A stretch of DNA of 17,266 nucleotides from Bordetella parapertussis (GTDB lineage: Bacteria > Pseudomonadota > Gammaproteobacteria > Burkholderiales > SG8-41), in contig CAMBSS010000092.1 in the NCBI GenBank assembly GCA_945870465.1, forward strand, positions 1 through 17,266, in the 5' to 3' direction. Each line of letters begins with the position of its first letter. Position 1 is the first letter of the stretch. Shown one piece after another: positions 6,096 through 13,840 of the stretch. Made by a program: the position numbers and the translations under genes. Under the pieces are notes generated by a model. The model did no database searches, was not told the origin of the DNA, and saw nothing but the letters and a program-made list of their open reading frames with translations.

Positions 6096-8630
6096 CTAAC
6101 GCCGCAGGCGCAGGTAGATTTCCGGCAGCTTGTTCGGCAGGCTGTTGATGTGGTCAAGCACCAGGTAATGGCCGCGGCCGAAGATCTGCGGCAGATACTG
6201 GTTCGCCATGGTGTCCACCGTAATGCAGAACGGGTGCACGCCGGCGGCCATCGCTTCCTTCACTGCCATGCGCGTGTCTTCGTGCAGGTAACGCCGGTCA
6301 CCGCCGTCGTCATAATCCTCGGGCCGGCCGTCGGACAAAATCAACAGCAGGCGGCGCCGGCTCTCGACGCCATGAAAGCGTGCAGTCGCATGGCGTATCG
6401 CCGCCCCCATGCGCGTGGCGAGCCGCCCAGACATGCCGCCAATCACGCTTTTGACCTGCGTGGTCAACGGCTCGTCGAAACCCTTGATCGTGTAGTAACT
6501 GACGTTGTCGCGGTACTTCGAGCAGAAACCGGCAATCGAATAGGCGTCGCCGACTTCTTCCATACTCTCCGCGAACAGCAACACGCCGGCACGGATGCGG
6601 TCAACGAGCCGTCCGCCGCCTTCGGGCAAATGCTGCATGATCGAAGTCGACATATCGGCGAGCAAGGTCACCGATACATCACGCTGCTTGATTTCGCGGC
6701 GGCGGTAAATAGCCGGCTGCGGCGACATGCCCGCACGCTGTTCGGCGACATAGCCGACCACCGCGTTCAGATCGATGTCGTCGCCGTCGAACTGGCGCAC
6801 CCGCGGCGCCATGCGCGTGGGCTTTTGTGCCTGGATCGCTTTTTTCAGACGCTTCAACGCGAGCGCGTACTGCGCCATGAGCCGGTTCGCTTCCGCCAGG
6901 TTCGATTCGGCCAGCGGTTTTTCCTGCACCCAGCTCCAGTTGCGCTTGTAGCGGCCTTCGCGGTAATCCCACTCGGGGTAAGGCTTGCCTTTATCGCTCG
7001 ACCCGCCGCCCTGCTCCTGCGTCGCCGTGCGCTGCAGCGACATCTTGCTGGAGCCCGCGCTCTTGCCGTCGCTGGCGACCATTTTCTCGCGTTCGCCGGT
7101 CTGCTCGCCGCCGCTCTCCGCGTTTTGATCCTGCTCGTTCTCGCCCTGCTCGCCGTCGTCGCTCTCCTGCTTTTCGCCGTCGGCGCCCGCCTGCGTCTGT
7201 TGCGGCTGGTCCTGCTCGGTCTGCGCATGCGCGGAACGCGCCGCGTTAGGCGCGCGGCCCGGCAGGTACGCGCCCTGGTAAATCTCGGTATCGGTTACCG
7301 GTGCCAATTTCGTTTCCCGGTACCATTCATTGGCAATGCGGAATGCATCGGCGATGGTCGCCGCCGGCTCCAGTAACGGCAGCAGCCTTGCATCCAGCGT
7401 AGACGGTTCGCCGCGCAAAACCGAGAGTGCGCCTGCCACCGTGGAAAGCGCGAGATCGTAGTACGGCAACGCCTCGGGCGGACGCAATCGGTGCGAAACG
7501 CCAGTCGCGTGCAGGCGCGCCAGATAATTCGGCACCTTCTGCTGCACGCGATAATCCACGCGCAGGTCTTCGCAGATATCGAACAGCAATTGAAAGCGCG
7601 GCACGTCGTCGCCGTAACGCGCGAACAGCGGCGCCCACGCGACCTGGCCGGACTTCGGCAGTTCCGCGCCAACTTCGCTGAATATCTGCACCAGCGCCGC
7701 GCGGTCGAAAGTGCCGAACGACTGGTGCCCGGCCGCATGCAGAACAGCCAGTATCGCTTCGTCGCGGTCCGGCATCACCGCCGGCACGAAGACGTTGCGG
7801 CCGTCGGTCTCGACGAACGGCCGGCCTTTGTCCGGCGACCACGTGCTTTCTTTCAACTCGAATGGCCGCTCGTACCAGATGTTGAGCAGCAAAGTGAGCA
7901 GCCGGTTGCGCTCGTTCATGCGGTAACCCGGCAGGTGGTCGAGCAGCACCGACAGGCTCTCTTCGCTTTCAAGACGGAAGTAAGCTTCGCCGCGCGCGCG
8001 CCCGGACTGCATGATGTCGGCGCCGCGCAGCGCCCACGACAGCACCGCCTGCACACCAAGAAGATTGCGCACGCGGATCGCGCCGACCAGGTAACTCGCG
8101 AGCATCAACTTGCGCGAATCGAACAACTCTTCCATCGGTTCGCACAATTGCTCGATACCGGTTATGCCCTGGCGGCAGGCCAGGTCGAGCACCGGCGCCG
8201 CGAAATAGGTGCGTCCGCTATCGGCGTGCCGCGCGTACCACATGAAACCGATTTCCGCCCAGCGGCGCTCGCCGGCGTGTCCGAGCGTGCCAAACGCGCG
8301 CGGCAGATTTTTCATGAACGCTTCGACGGCTGTGGCCGGGCCCGGCCATTGCAGGAATTCCAGCGCCTGTGTGGTCCACGGCAGCACAGTCTCGGAGATT
8401 TTTTCGGCTTCGCGACTGCCGCGCACGAACGCCTTGCCGGCTTCGCGGTCATGCAGGAAAAGGCGTTTTACCGCATCGAGCCAGGCGAGCGCAATGTCGT
8501 CGCCGTGATGCCGCAATGCCGGCAGCGCATCGATGACGTCGCTATGCGCGACAAACGACTGCGCGCCTAAATTCGCGAGCGCCTTATCGATCGCGGCGGA
8601 CGATGCGGCTGTAGAAACGGCGGCGGCCAT
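6096..8630 (-). CDS. CbbO/NorD-type von Willebrand factor A domain protein
   Basis: The 844-residue protein has an N-terminal helical region, a charged low-complexity linker rich in Glu, Gln, Asp and Gly at about residues 461-550, and a C-terminal VWA domain from about 650. The MIDAS metal site is complete: D659-x-S661-x-S663, T739 and D767 (LILSDGRPED). In characterised systems such proteins act with a MoxR-type AAA+ ATPase: CbbO links CbbQ to RuBisCO for activation and NorD assists nitric oxide reductase maturation. The AAA+ partner lies 22 nt upstream, so the pair is one operon. No cbbL/S or norCB is present, so the client is unknown. The ATG at 8630 lacks a clear Shine-Dalgarno and may rely on coupling to the upstream gene. 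Family is secure; choosing between norD and cbbO is not possible. Confidence 0.88.
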   Translation of the reverse strand: MAAAVSTAASSAAIDKALANLGAQSFVAHSDVIDALPALRHHGDDIALAWLDAVKRLFLHDREAGKAFVRGSREAEKISETVLPWTTQALEFLQWPGPATAVEAFMKNLPRAFGTLGHAGERRWAEIGFMWYARHADSGRTYFAAPVLDLACRQGITGIEQLCEPMEELFDSRKLMLASYLVGAIRVRNLLGVQAVLSWALRGADIMQSGRARGEAYFRLESEESLSVLLDHLPGYRMNERNRLLTLLLNIWYERPFELKESTWSPDKGRPFVETDGRNVFVPAVMPDRDEAILAVLHAAGHQSFGTFDRAALVQIFSEVGAELPKSGQVAWAPLFARYGDDVPRFQLLFDICEDLRVDYRVQQKVPNYLARLHATGVSHRLRPPEALPYYDLALSTVAGALSVLRGEPSTLDARLLPLLEPAATIADAFRIANEWYRETKLAPVTDTEIYQGAYLPGRAPNAARSAHAQTEQDQPQQTQAGADGEKQESDDGEQGENEQDQNAESGGEQTGEREKMVASDGKSAGSSKMSLQRTATQEQGGGSSDKGKPYPEWDYREGRYKRNWSWVQEKPLAESNLAEANRLMAQYALALKRLKKAIQAQKPTRMAPRVRQFDGDDIDLNAVVGYVAEQRAGMSPQPAIYRRREIKQRDVSVTLLADMSTSIMQHLPEGGGRLVDRIRAGVLLFAESMEEVGDAYSIAGFCSKYRDNVSYYTIKGFDEPLTTQVKSVIGGMSGRLATRMGAAIRHATARFHGVESRRRLLLILSDGRPEDYDDGGDRRYLHEDTRMAVKEAMAAGVHPFCITVDTMANQYLPQIFGRGHYLVLDHINSLPNKLPEIYLRLRR

Positions 8631-8652
8631 TCAGTTGGGACTGCCGGGAAAC

Positions 8653-9498
8653 TCAGTTGAAATGCGCTTTGACGATTTCCATCAACGCTTCGGCGAGCTC
8701 GACGTCGTCGGTGAGCGGATTGACCATCGCCACCTGGCACGCGTTGACCGGATCGAGCCCGGCATTGATCATGTTCGCCGCATAGACCAGCGCGCGCGTG
8801 GAAGTCGCTTCCTCGAGGCCATGGTCTTTCAGCAGGCGGCCCTTGCGCCCCGTAGCGACGAGCCTCGCCGCCAGTTCGGCATCTATGCCCGGCACTTCGT
8901 TGACGACGATCTTGCGCTCGACGTCTTCCTGCGGGAAATCGAAATTAATGGCGATAAAGCGCTGCTTGGTTGACGGTTTCAGGTCCTTCAGCACCGTCTG
9001 GTAGCCGGGGTTATACGAAATCACCAGCAGGAAATCTTCGTGCGCGTCGATTTCCTGGCCCTTCTTTTCGATGGTGAGCCGGCGCCGGTGGTCGGTGAGC
9101 GAGTGAATGACGACGGTCGAATCGGTGCGCGCCTCGACGATTTCATCGAGATAGCAGATGGCGCCGGCCTTTACCGAGCGGGTCAACGGGCCATCCTGCC
9201 ATACCGTTGAGCTGCCTTCGAGCAGGAAGCGGCCGACCAGGTCAGAACTCGTCAGGTCTTCGTGGCATGACACAGTGACCAGCGCGCGATTCAGCTGGTA
9301 GGCCATGTGCTCGAGAAAGCGCGTCTTGCCGCAGCCGGTCGGTCCTTTCAGCATCACGGGCAGGCGCTTGCGGTAAGCGGCCTCGAAAATCGCTACTTCA
9401 TTGCCCTGCGGTTCGTAATACGGCGCGATATCGCTCGCTCGAGGCTGCTGGATAATGTCGTGCTCGACGCCGCGCAGACGGCTTGTTGCTGTCTTCAT
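8653..9498 (-). CDS. CbbQ/NirQ/NorQ-family AAA+ ATPase (MoxR group)
   Basis: The 281-residue protein is the normal size for CbbQ/NorQ. It contains Walker A GPTGCGKT (52-59), Walker B ICYLDE (114-119), sensor-1 asparagine N163 in SYNPGY, KQRF around R180 (candidate arginine finger) and the family C-terminal region ([12 protein letters not shown], about 232-244). These hexameric ATPases remodel a client, RuBisCO or nitric oxide reductase in known cases, through a VWA adaptor, here encoded immediately downstream. Start ATG 9498 follows AAGGAT at a suitable distance. The 5' leader contains a strong hairpin (9524-9549) and a TAGAAT -10-like sequence (9558-9563, minus strand). The gene is in line with the TPM and lemA genes upstream but separated by 150 bases holding a palindromic repeat. 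Confidence 0.9.
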   Translation of the reverse strand: MKTATSRLRGVEHDIIQQPRASDIAPYYEPQGNEVAIFEAAYRKRLPVMLKGPTGCGKTRFLEHMAYQLNRALVTVSCHEDLTSSDLVGRFLLEGSSTVWQDGPLTRSVKAGAICYLDEIVEARTDSTVVIHSLTDHRRRLTIEKKGQEIDAHEDFLLVISYNPGYQTVLKDLKPSTKQRFIAINFDFPQEDVERKIVVNEVPGIDAELAARLVATGRKGRLLKDHGLEEATSTRALVYAANMINAGLDPVNACQVAMVNPLTDDVELAEALMEIVKAHFN

Positions 9499-9523
9499 TC
9501 AATATCCTTGGCTGGAAACAGAT

Positions 9524-9549
9524 GGAGCCGCGCTCGAAAAGCGCGCTCC
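9524..9549 (-). promoter_or_regulatory. 5' leader stem-loop of the AAA+/VWA operon
   Basis: GGAGCCGCGCT (9524-9534) and AGCGCGCTCC (9540-9549) pair as a ten-base-pair stem with one bulged C and a five-base loop. On the minus strand it lies 25 nt before the ATG and just downstream of TAGAAT (9563 to 9558), which matches five of six -10 bases. No good -35 was found. If that promoter is real, the hairpin would be the 5' end of the transcript and could stabilise it. There is no T run, so it is not a terminator. Confidence 0.4.
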
Positions 9550-9590
9550 GTGACTATATTCTAACAGCAGGAGGAAGGAATCGACAGGCG

Positions 9591-9656
9591 GCGTTAGGCG
9601 TGAGGCGTGAGGGGGAAAAGCGATTGAATCCTTCGGCCTCACGCCTCACGCCTCAC
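9591..9656. repeat. Palindromic heptamer repeat between TPM and AAA+ genes
   Basis: Tandem heptamers GCGTTAG, GCGTGAG, GCGTGAG (9591-9611) face tandem CCTCACG, CCTCACG, CCTCAC (9637-9656). They form a perfect 17-bp inverted repeat (9596-9612 with 9637-9653) around a 24-nt centre. The right arm supplies the TGA stop codon of the second TPM gene (9655 to 9653 on the minus strand). No T tract follows on either strand, so I call it a repeat, not a terminator. Confidence 0.8.
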
Positions 9657-10150
9657 AAAATAACCGGCCGATCCGGCAGCTCGTTAAGATTTGCACCGCC
9701 GGGCGGAAAGTGCCGCGCCAGCAGTGCGGTGATCTCCGTTACGGCCGTGAGCGTGCCCTGCTCGAAGCGCCCCGCCCTGAAAGCCTCTTCCATGCGCCGG
9801 CAGCTGGCATCCCATTCTGTTTGCGCGACCTTGGCGCTGATGCCGCGGTCGGCGACGATTTCGATACGGCGATCGACGAGCTGCACGTAAATCAGCACGC
9901 CGCTGTTGTGTTCGGTGTCCCACACGCGCAAAGCCGCAAATACCTCTTCCGCGCGTTGGCGCGGGGTCTGGCCGCGCCATAGCGGCAGCGGATGCAGGCC
10001 CGCTTCGACGGCGAAGCGCAGTTCGCCGTCATGGGTCTTTTCAGATGCGGCTATCGCGGCTTCAATCGCGTCCAGAGCACGCCGCGGGAACGCGCGGTTG
10101 ACGATCCAGTGAGGCGCGAACAAATGCTTGAAGAAACGTGAGCTATTCAT
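9653..10150 (-). CDS. TPM-domain protein (short form)
   Basis: The 165-residue protein is a second, shorter TPM-family member without signal peptide or Gly-rich tail. Visible family features are GELRFAVE, the RAEEVFAALRVWDTEHNSG helix, LIYVQLVDRRIEIVADRGI, and the usual C-terminal ending PVIL. TPM domains occur in membrane-associated proteins, and one (TLP18.3/YgcG type) has been linked to photosystem or phosphatase functions; no activity can be claimed here. The open frame runs further upstream, but that part reads the Gly-rich tail of the preceding gene in another frame, so I start at ATG 10150, preceded by GGAAGC and one base after the stop of the preceding gene. This indicates translational coupling. 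The stop codon lies inside the palindromic repeat at 9591-9656. Confidence 0.85.
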   Translation of the reverse strand: MNSSRFFKHLFAPHWIVNRAFPRRALDAIEAAIAASEKTHDGELRFAVEAGLHPLPLWRGQTPRQRAEEVFAALRVWDTEHNSGVLIYVQLVDRRIEIVADRGISAKVAQTEWDASCRRMEEAFRAGRFEQGTLTAVTEITALLARHFPPGGANLNELPDRPVIL

Positions 10151-10151
10151 G

Positions 10152-11000
10152 TCACCAGCTTCCCGACGAACCGCCGCCGCCTGAACTGCCGCCGCCGCCG
10201 CTGAATCCGCCGCCGCTGCTAAATCCGCCGCCGCCGAAACCACCGCCACCAAAGCCGCCGCGCGTGCCACCGAAGAGTGAAAATATAAACGCGACGATGG
10301 CAGCGATGATCGCCATCACCACCGCCCCGCCCAGCATCCAAGCGATAAAACCCGCGGCGCCGCCGATGATACCCGCACCGAGAAACCGTCCGAATATGGC
10401 ACGCAGTATGCTGCCTACCACAAAGACCAGAATAAACCCGATGAAGAGCAGCGTATTGATATCTACGCCATTATTACCCGTCTGACTCGCTTGCGACTGC
10501 GCTGTGGGCGGCGGCAGAGGCTCGCCATCGATGACTTTGAGCATGCGTTCGACGCCAGCCGTGATGCCGCCGTAAAAATCGCCCTGCTTGAAGCGCGGCG
10601 TGATTTCGTCCGCGATGATGCGCTTGGCAGTGGCGTCATTGAGCACGCCTTCCAGACCATAGCCGACTTCGATGCGCAACTTGCGGTCGTCTTTTGCGAT
10701 CAGCAGCAAAACACCATCATCGACTCCCTTGCGCCCGAGCTTCCACTTCTCTTCGACGCGCACAGCGTATTGCTCGACCGTCTCGGGCTGGGTCGTCGGC
10801 ACGATCAATACCGCAACCTGGCTGCCTTTGCGGGTTTCAAACGCAGCCAGCGTCTGCTCGAGCGTTGCCTGCTGCTGGGCAGACAGCGTTGCCGTGAGAT
10901 CCGTGACGCGCGCCTTCAGCGGCGGAATTGCGACATCCGCGATTGCGCACGTTGCGGCAAACAGCGCGATTGCGCACAGAGCCCGCGACAACACGCGCAT
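10152..11000 (-). CDS. TPM-domain membrane protein with Gly/Ser-rich C-terminal tail (YgcG type)
   Basis: The product of 282 residues has a Sec signal peptide (residues 5-21, cleavage near AIA-D), an extracytoplasmic TPM domain at about 30-150 (ARVTDLTATLS through QVAVLIVPTT, VDDGVLLLIA and IEVGYGLEG), a hydrophobic membrane region at about 180-245, and a tail made of GGGGF/SGGGGS-like repeats ending in GSW. This architecture is standard for the YgcG-type partner of LemA, whose role is unclear. Start: ATG 11000 has AGGG 7-8 nt upstream and gives a normal signal peptide; ATG 11018, 4 nt after the lemA stop, would add six residues but lacks a Shine-Dalgarno. It lies between lemA and the short TPM gene, with 1 nt to the latter, in one operon. 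Confidence 0.9.
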   Translation of the reverse strand: MRVLSRALCAIALFAATCAIADVAIPPLKARVTDLTATLSAQQQATLEQTLAAFETRKGSQVAVLIVPTTQPETVEQYAVRVEEKWKLGRKGVDDGVLLLIAKDDRKLRIEVGYGLEGVLNDATAKRIIADEITPRFKQGDFYGGITAGVERMLKVIDGEPLPPPTAQSQASQTGNNGVDINTLLFIGFILVFVVGSILRAIFGRFLGAGIIGGAAGFIAWMLGGAVVMAIIAAIVAFIFSLFGGTRGGFGGGGFGGGGFSSGGGFSGGGGSSGGGGSSGSW

Positions 11001-11022
11001 TAACAGGCCCTGCCGCATCGGA

Positions 11023-11685
11023 TTACTTACTGTACTCGCTCGGCGGGCTCGGCGGAATTGCGGGCTTCGCGGGTTCTTTGCCCGGCGCGGTCGTGTTGCC
11101 GAAATCGACTTTCGGCGCCGTCGAGATTTCCTTTTCGTTCTCGACCGTAAACTGCGCTTTTTCCTTGAGGCCGAACAACATCGCCGTCAGGTTGCTGGGG
11201 AAAGAACGCACGGTGACATTGTATTCCTGCACCGCCTTGATGTAGCGGTTGCGCGCGACCGCGATGCGGTTCTCCGTGCCTTCGAGCTGCGCCTGCAGAT
11301 CGCGGAAGTTCTGGTCGGATTTCAGCTGCGGATAGTTTTCAGTGACAACGAGCAAACGCGACAGAGCCGAGGACAGTTCGCCCTGCACGGCCTGGAATTT
11401 CTGGAACGCGCCCGGGTCGTTCACGAGCTCAGGGGTGGCCTGTATGCTGCCGACCTTGGAACGCGCGTTGGTCACGCCGAGCAGCACGTCTTTTTCCTGT
11501 TGTGCGAAGCCTTTGACGGTGTTGACCAGATTGGGCACCAGGTCGGCACGCCGCTGATACTGGTTGACCACCTCGGCCCAGGCCGCCTTGATCTGCTCGT
11601 CGCCTGATTGCAGCGTGTTGTAGCCGCAACCACCCAGGCCCAAAGTTGCCGTCAGCAGCATCAGCGTGACAAAAATTCGTTTCAT
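11023..11685 (-). CDS. LemA family lipoprotein
   Basis: The 220-residue protein is a LemA-family member. A signal peptide ends in the lipobox LGGC with Cys20, so it should be a lipoprotein. The conserved helical body follows: YNTLQSGDEQIKAAWAEVVNQ, then QRRADLVPNLVNTVKG, and ENYPQLKSDQNFRDLQAQLEG near residues 110-135, ending in a Pro-rich tail. The biochemical role is not known; in many bacteria lemA is paired with a TPM-domain gene, as here. Start: ATG 11691 is only 2 nt from GAGGAG (11694-11699, minus strand) whereas ATG 11685 has an ideal 8-nt spacing, so I chose 11685. It probably opens the lemA-TPM-TPM operon. Confidence 0.93.
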   Translation of the reverse strand: MKRIFVTLMLLTATLGLGGCGYNTLQSGDEQIKAAWAEVVNQYQRRADLVPNLVNTVKGFAQQEKDVLLGVTNARSKVGSIQATPELVNDPGAFQKFQAVQGELSSALSRLLVVTENYPQLKSDQNFRDLQAQLEGTENRIAVARNRYIKAVQEYNVTVRSFPSNLTAMLFGLKEKAQFTVENEKEISTAPKVDFGNTTAPGKEPAKPAIPPSPPSEYSK

Positions 11686-11693
11686 AGCCATTA

Positions 11694-11699
11694 CTCCTC
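11694..11699 (-). promoter_or_regulatory. Ribosome binding site deciding the lemA start
   Basis: GAGGAG on the minus strand lies 8 nt from ATG 11685 but 2 nt from ATG 11691. The spacing favours the shorter product. Confidence 0.7.
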
Positions 11700-11719
11700 G
11701 TTAAAAAGGCCAGCGGGTG

Positions 11720-12493
11720 CTACATGGAGGCGGCTTTGCCGCTTTGCAAGCCGCGCATGGTATCTACCGCAAAACACAGGTCCGTCCATGCCTTGGCCTT
11801 TTCGGGCAGGCTGCGCAGCAAATAGGCCGGATGGTAGGTGACGATCAGCGGAATGCCCTGATACTGATGGATTTTGCCACGCATGCTGGCCACCGCGGCG
11901 TCACGTTTCAACAGATTGACTGCAGCGACCTTGCCGAGCGCGACGATCAATTTGGGCTTGATCAATGCGATCTGGCGATGCAGGTACGGCTCGCATTGCG
12001 CCGCCTCGCCCGGCTCGGGGTTGCGATTGCCCGGCGGCAGGCATTTGACGACGTTGGCGATATAAACATTGTGGCCGCGCTTCAACTTAATCGCCGCCAG
12101 CATGTTGTCCAGCAATTTCCCGGCCTGACCGACGAACGGCTCGCCTTTGGCGTCTTCTTCCGCGCCCGGCCCTTCGCCGATGAAGAGCCACTCGGCCGCC
12201 TCGTCGCCGACTCCGAACACCGTTTTGTTGCGCCCCTTGTGTAGCGGGCATGCCACGCAACCTGCAACACTTTCTTTCAGTTGCGGCCACCCCATCTCAA
12301 CGATCCCCTGCGCACGCGCGTCAAGCGGCACAACTTTGGGCAATACGCGCACGGTCACGGGCTCGCCGTCCGGCGCTTGCGCTGCCATTGCAACCGGCGC
12401 CGCGACCGCGGGTTCCGCTGCTGGCGCGCCCCGCAAGCGCCATACCGGCGTCAGCCCCAGTTCTTTCATGATGTCGTCGCGCGATGCGCTCAT
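11720..12493 (-). CDS. Family 4 uracil-DNA glycosylase (iron-sulfur type)
   Basis: The 257-residue protein has the marks of family 4 uracil-DNA glycosylases, which remove uracil from DNA and carry a [4Fe-4S] cluster. Cluster cysteines are C79 and C82 (GCVACPLH), C151 ([11 protein letters not shown]) and C167 (AAQCEPYL). The active-site motif GEGPGAEED is at 107-115 and the second motif HPAYLL at 221-226. The first 75 residues are a Pro/Ala/Val-rich extension of low conservation, as in many proteobacterial members. The ATG overlaps the rimI stop by 4 nt (ATGA, 12490-12493), so the two are translationally coupled. The tsaB-rimI-udg order is common in Betaproteobacteria. The function call is firm by family. 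Confidence 0.92.
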   Translation of the reverse strand: MSASRDDIMKELGLTPVWRLRGAPAAEPAVAAPVAMAAQAPDGEPVTVRVLPKVVPLDARAQGIVEMGWPQLKESVAGCVACPLHKGRNKTVFGVGDEAAEWLFIGEGPGAEEDAKGEPFVGQAGKLLDNMLAAIKLKRGHNVYIANVVKCLPPGNRNPEPGEAAQCEPYLHRQIALIKPKLIVALGKVAAVNLLKRDAAVASMRGKIHQYQGIPLIVTYHPAYLLRSLPEKAKAWTDLCFAVDTMRGLQSGKAASM

Positions 12494-12960
12494 TGCAATT
12501 CCAATTCCAATTCCAGCACTATCGCGTCTTCACGGCCGTCGCGTGCCGGATAATAGTCGCGCCGCGTCGCGATTTCGCTGAAACCGGCATCGGCATACAA
12601 GCCGCGCCCTGCCACATTGGACGGCCTGACTTCCAGCAAAATCCTGCCGGCGCTGAAATCGCGCGCCAGCTTGAGCAGAAATTGCAGCATCTCGCGCCCG
12701 CGGCCCTGGCGCTGCCACTGCGCGGCGATGCTCAAATTGAGCACGTGTGCTTCGCCGGCCGCAATCATCATCACGCTATAGCCCATGGTCTCGCCGCCCG
12801 TCTCCATGATCCAGCAATGATAGCCGGCGCGCAGCGAGTCGTTGAAATTCCCGCGCGTCCACGGGTGAGGATAAATGACGTTCTCGATCGCCATGATTAC
12901 GTCGATATCGGCTTCCGTCATGCGCCGATAGCGCGGCAGATTGTTGAGCAGCGCGCTCAC
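12490..12960 (-). CDS. rimI: Ribosomal protein S18-alanine N-acetyltransferase
   Basis: The 156-residue GNAT-fold enzyme transfers acetyl from acetyl-CoA to the N-terminal alanine of ribosomal protein S18. The RimI N-terminal signature [12 protein letters not shown] is at 32-43, the acetyl-CoA P-loop QRQGRG at 83-88, and E110 (LLEVRPSN) and Y122 correspond in spacing to the catalytic Glu/Tyr pair of E. coli RimI; REDAIVL lies near the end. The start is GTG 12960, giving the usual N-terminus; the nearest ATG would remove 13 residues. The upstream AGGGAA is weak. The C-terminus ELELELQ is encoded by three tandem CAATTC hexamers (12496-12513). Overlaps the glycosylase gene by 4 nt; tsaB lies upstream, separated by a palindromic repeat. 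Confidence 0.92.
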   Translation of the reverse strand: MSALLNNLPRYRRMTEADIDVIMAIENVIYPHPWTRGNFNDSLRAGYHCWIMETGGETMGYSVMMIAAGEAHVLNLSIAAQWQRQGRGREMLQFLLKLARDFSAGRILLEVRPSNVAGRGLYADAGFSEIATRRDYYPARDGREDAIVLELELELQ

Positions 12961-13001
12961 GCTTGCGTTTCCCTATCCCCGGCAAGCGACGTAAAAAGAA
13001 T

Positions 13002-13085
13002 CGTCGCTCCCGCGCAGGCGGGAGCCCAGGCAATGAACTTGCCACTGAACAAACCTTCTGGAATCCCGCCTGCGCGGGAATGACG
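13002..13085. repeat. Palindromic intergenic repeat between tsaB and rimI
   Basis: A 16-nt core TCCCGCGCAGGCGGGA (13008-13023) and its inverted copy TCCCGCCTGCGCGGGA (13064-13079) both fold as hairpins on their own, and together with outer CGTC/GACG form a near-perfect 25-nt inverted repeat flanking a 35-nt centre. This resembles dispersed repeats with CGTCATTCCCGCGCAGGCGGGA known from many betaproteobacterial genomes (from memory). It occupies most of the tsaB-rimI gap and could act as a transcription or RNA-processing point. Confidence 0.8.
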
Positions 13086-13094
13086 GGAAATCGC

Positions 13095-13766
13095 TCATCG
13101 CTCATTGACCTTCATCGCAACTTTGTTGCGTACGTATAAAGGAACAGCGTCTGCGGCATCGACCACATCGCCGCGCGCAAACTGTTTTGCCGCCAGCGCC
13201 GCGATTTCGCGCGCGTGGGGCGCCAGATTGCCGATTATGCGCTCAAGACTGCCGGCATAGCGCGCGTCCAGCTCGCCGCGATAAACCGCAAAACCGCTCC
13301 CGCAGCCGCTCCATTGCCCCGCGGGCAAAGCCGGCACTTCCGCTGGCTTGTACAAACCCGGCGCCTGCACTTCCGTGAAATCGTCGCCGCGCTTCTCGTA
13401 CACGGCGTGATAAACCTCGCCCATGCGCGCATCGAGACAGCACACTACGCGCCCTGCACCCGACGCTGCCGCCAGCGCCAGCAAAGTGCCGATGCCGGCA
13501 ACGGGCACGTCGATGCCGAATGCAATGCCCTGCGCGACGCCGCACGCAATGCGCACCCCCGTGAATGCGCCCGGACCCGAGCCGAATGCGACGCCGTCGA
13601 GATCTCGCGCGATGAGTTGATTGGCGGCAAGCAGCGCGTCCACCATCGGCAGCAGCAATTCCGAATTGCGCTGCCCGGCCACCACTTCGCGCGCGTCGAC
13701 CTTGCCGTCCAGCCACAGCGCGGCGGAGCACAGTTCGGTCGAGGTTTCGAGCGCGAGAATTTTCAA
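13095..13766 (-). CDS. tsaB: tRNA threonylcarbamoyladenosine biosynthesis protein TsaB
   Basis: The 223-residue protein matches TsaB (YeaZ), an inactive ASKHA-fold partner of TsaD needed for the t6A37 modification of ANN-decoding tRNAs. The start MKILALETSTE, the GSGPGAFTGVRIACG loop at about 62-76 and DARMGEVYHAVYE near 113-125 are typical. The family N-terminus begins exactly at TTG 13766; there is no in-frame ATG or GTG nearby and no Shine-Dalgarno, so initiation at TTG is likely and probably weak. A TAAAAT -10-like sequence lies at 13799 to 13794 on the minus strand. It is divergent from the tartrate/malate dehydrogenase gene. The tsaB-rimI pairing is common. Confidence 0.9.
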   Translation of the reverse strand: MKILALETSTELCSAALWLDGKVDAREVVAGQRNSELLLPMVDALLAANQLIARDLDGVAFGSGPGAFTGVRIACGVAQGIAFGIDVPVAGIGTLLALAAASGAGRVVCCLDARMGEVYHAVYEKRGDDFTEVQAPGLYKPAEVPALPAGQWSGCGSGFAVYRGELDARYAGSLERIIGNLAPHAREIAALAAKQFARGDVVDAADAVPLYVRNKVAMKVNER

Positions 13767-13840
13767 AAGGAAAGCATGGGCATTAAAAGCCGGATTTTAC
13801 ACGCTGCTGCGGTTGCCGAGGATGACAAACAAGCGGCGAG

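Noticed and set aside
6150..7376. Long plus-strand open frame (408 codons)
   Set aside because: Also antisense to the VWA gene; the Leu/Ala/Val-rich stretch mirrors the low-complexity acidic linker on the other strand.
7491..8570. Long plus-strand open frame (359 codons)
   Set aside because: It lies antisense within the VWA gene, has a composition typical of a GC-rich shadow frame (many Arg, Ala, His, Gln), and shows no recognisable motif, whereas the minus-strand frame has a complete VWA domain.
9591..9656. Rho-independent terminator
   Set aside because: The stem is strong, but the centre is 24 nt and there is no T run on either strand after the stem.
10151..10270. N-terminal extension of the short TPM protein to an upstream ATG at 10270
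   Set aside because: The extra 40 residues read the Gly/Ser codons of the preceding gene in another frame (Ala/Ser/Val-rich); ATG 10150 has a Shine-Dalgarno and starts the family sequence.
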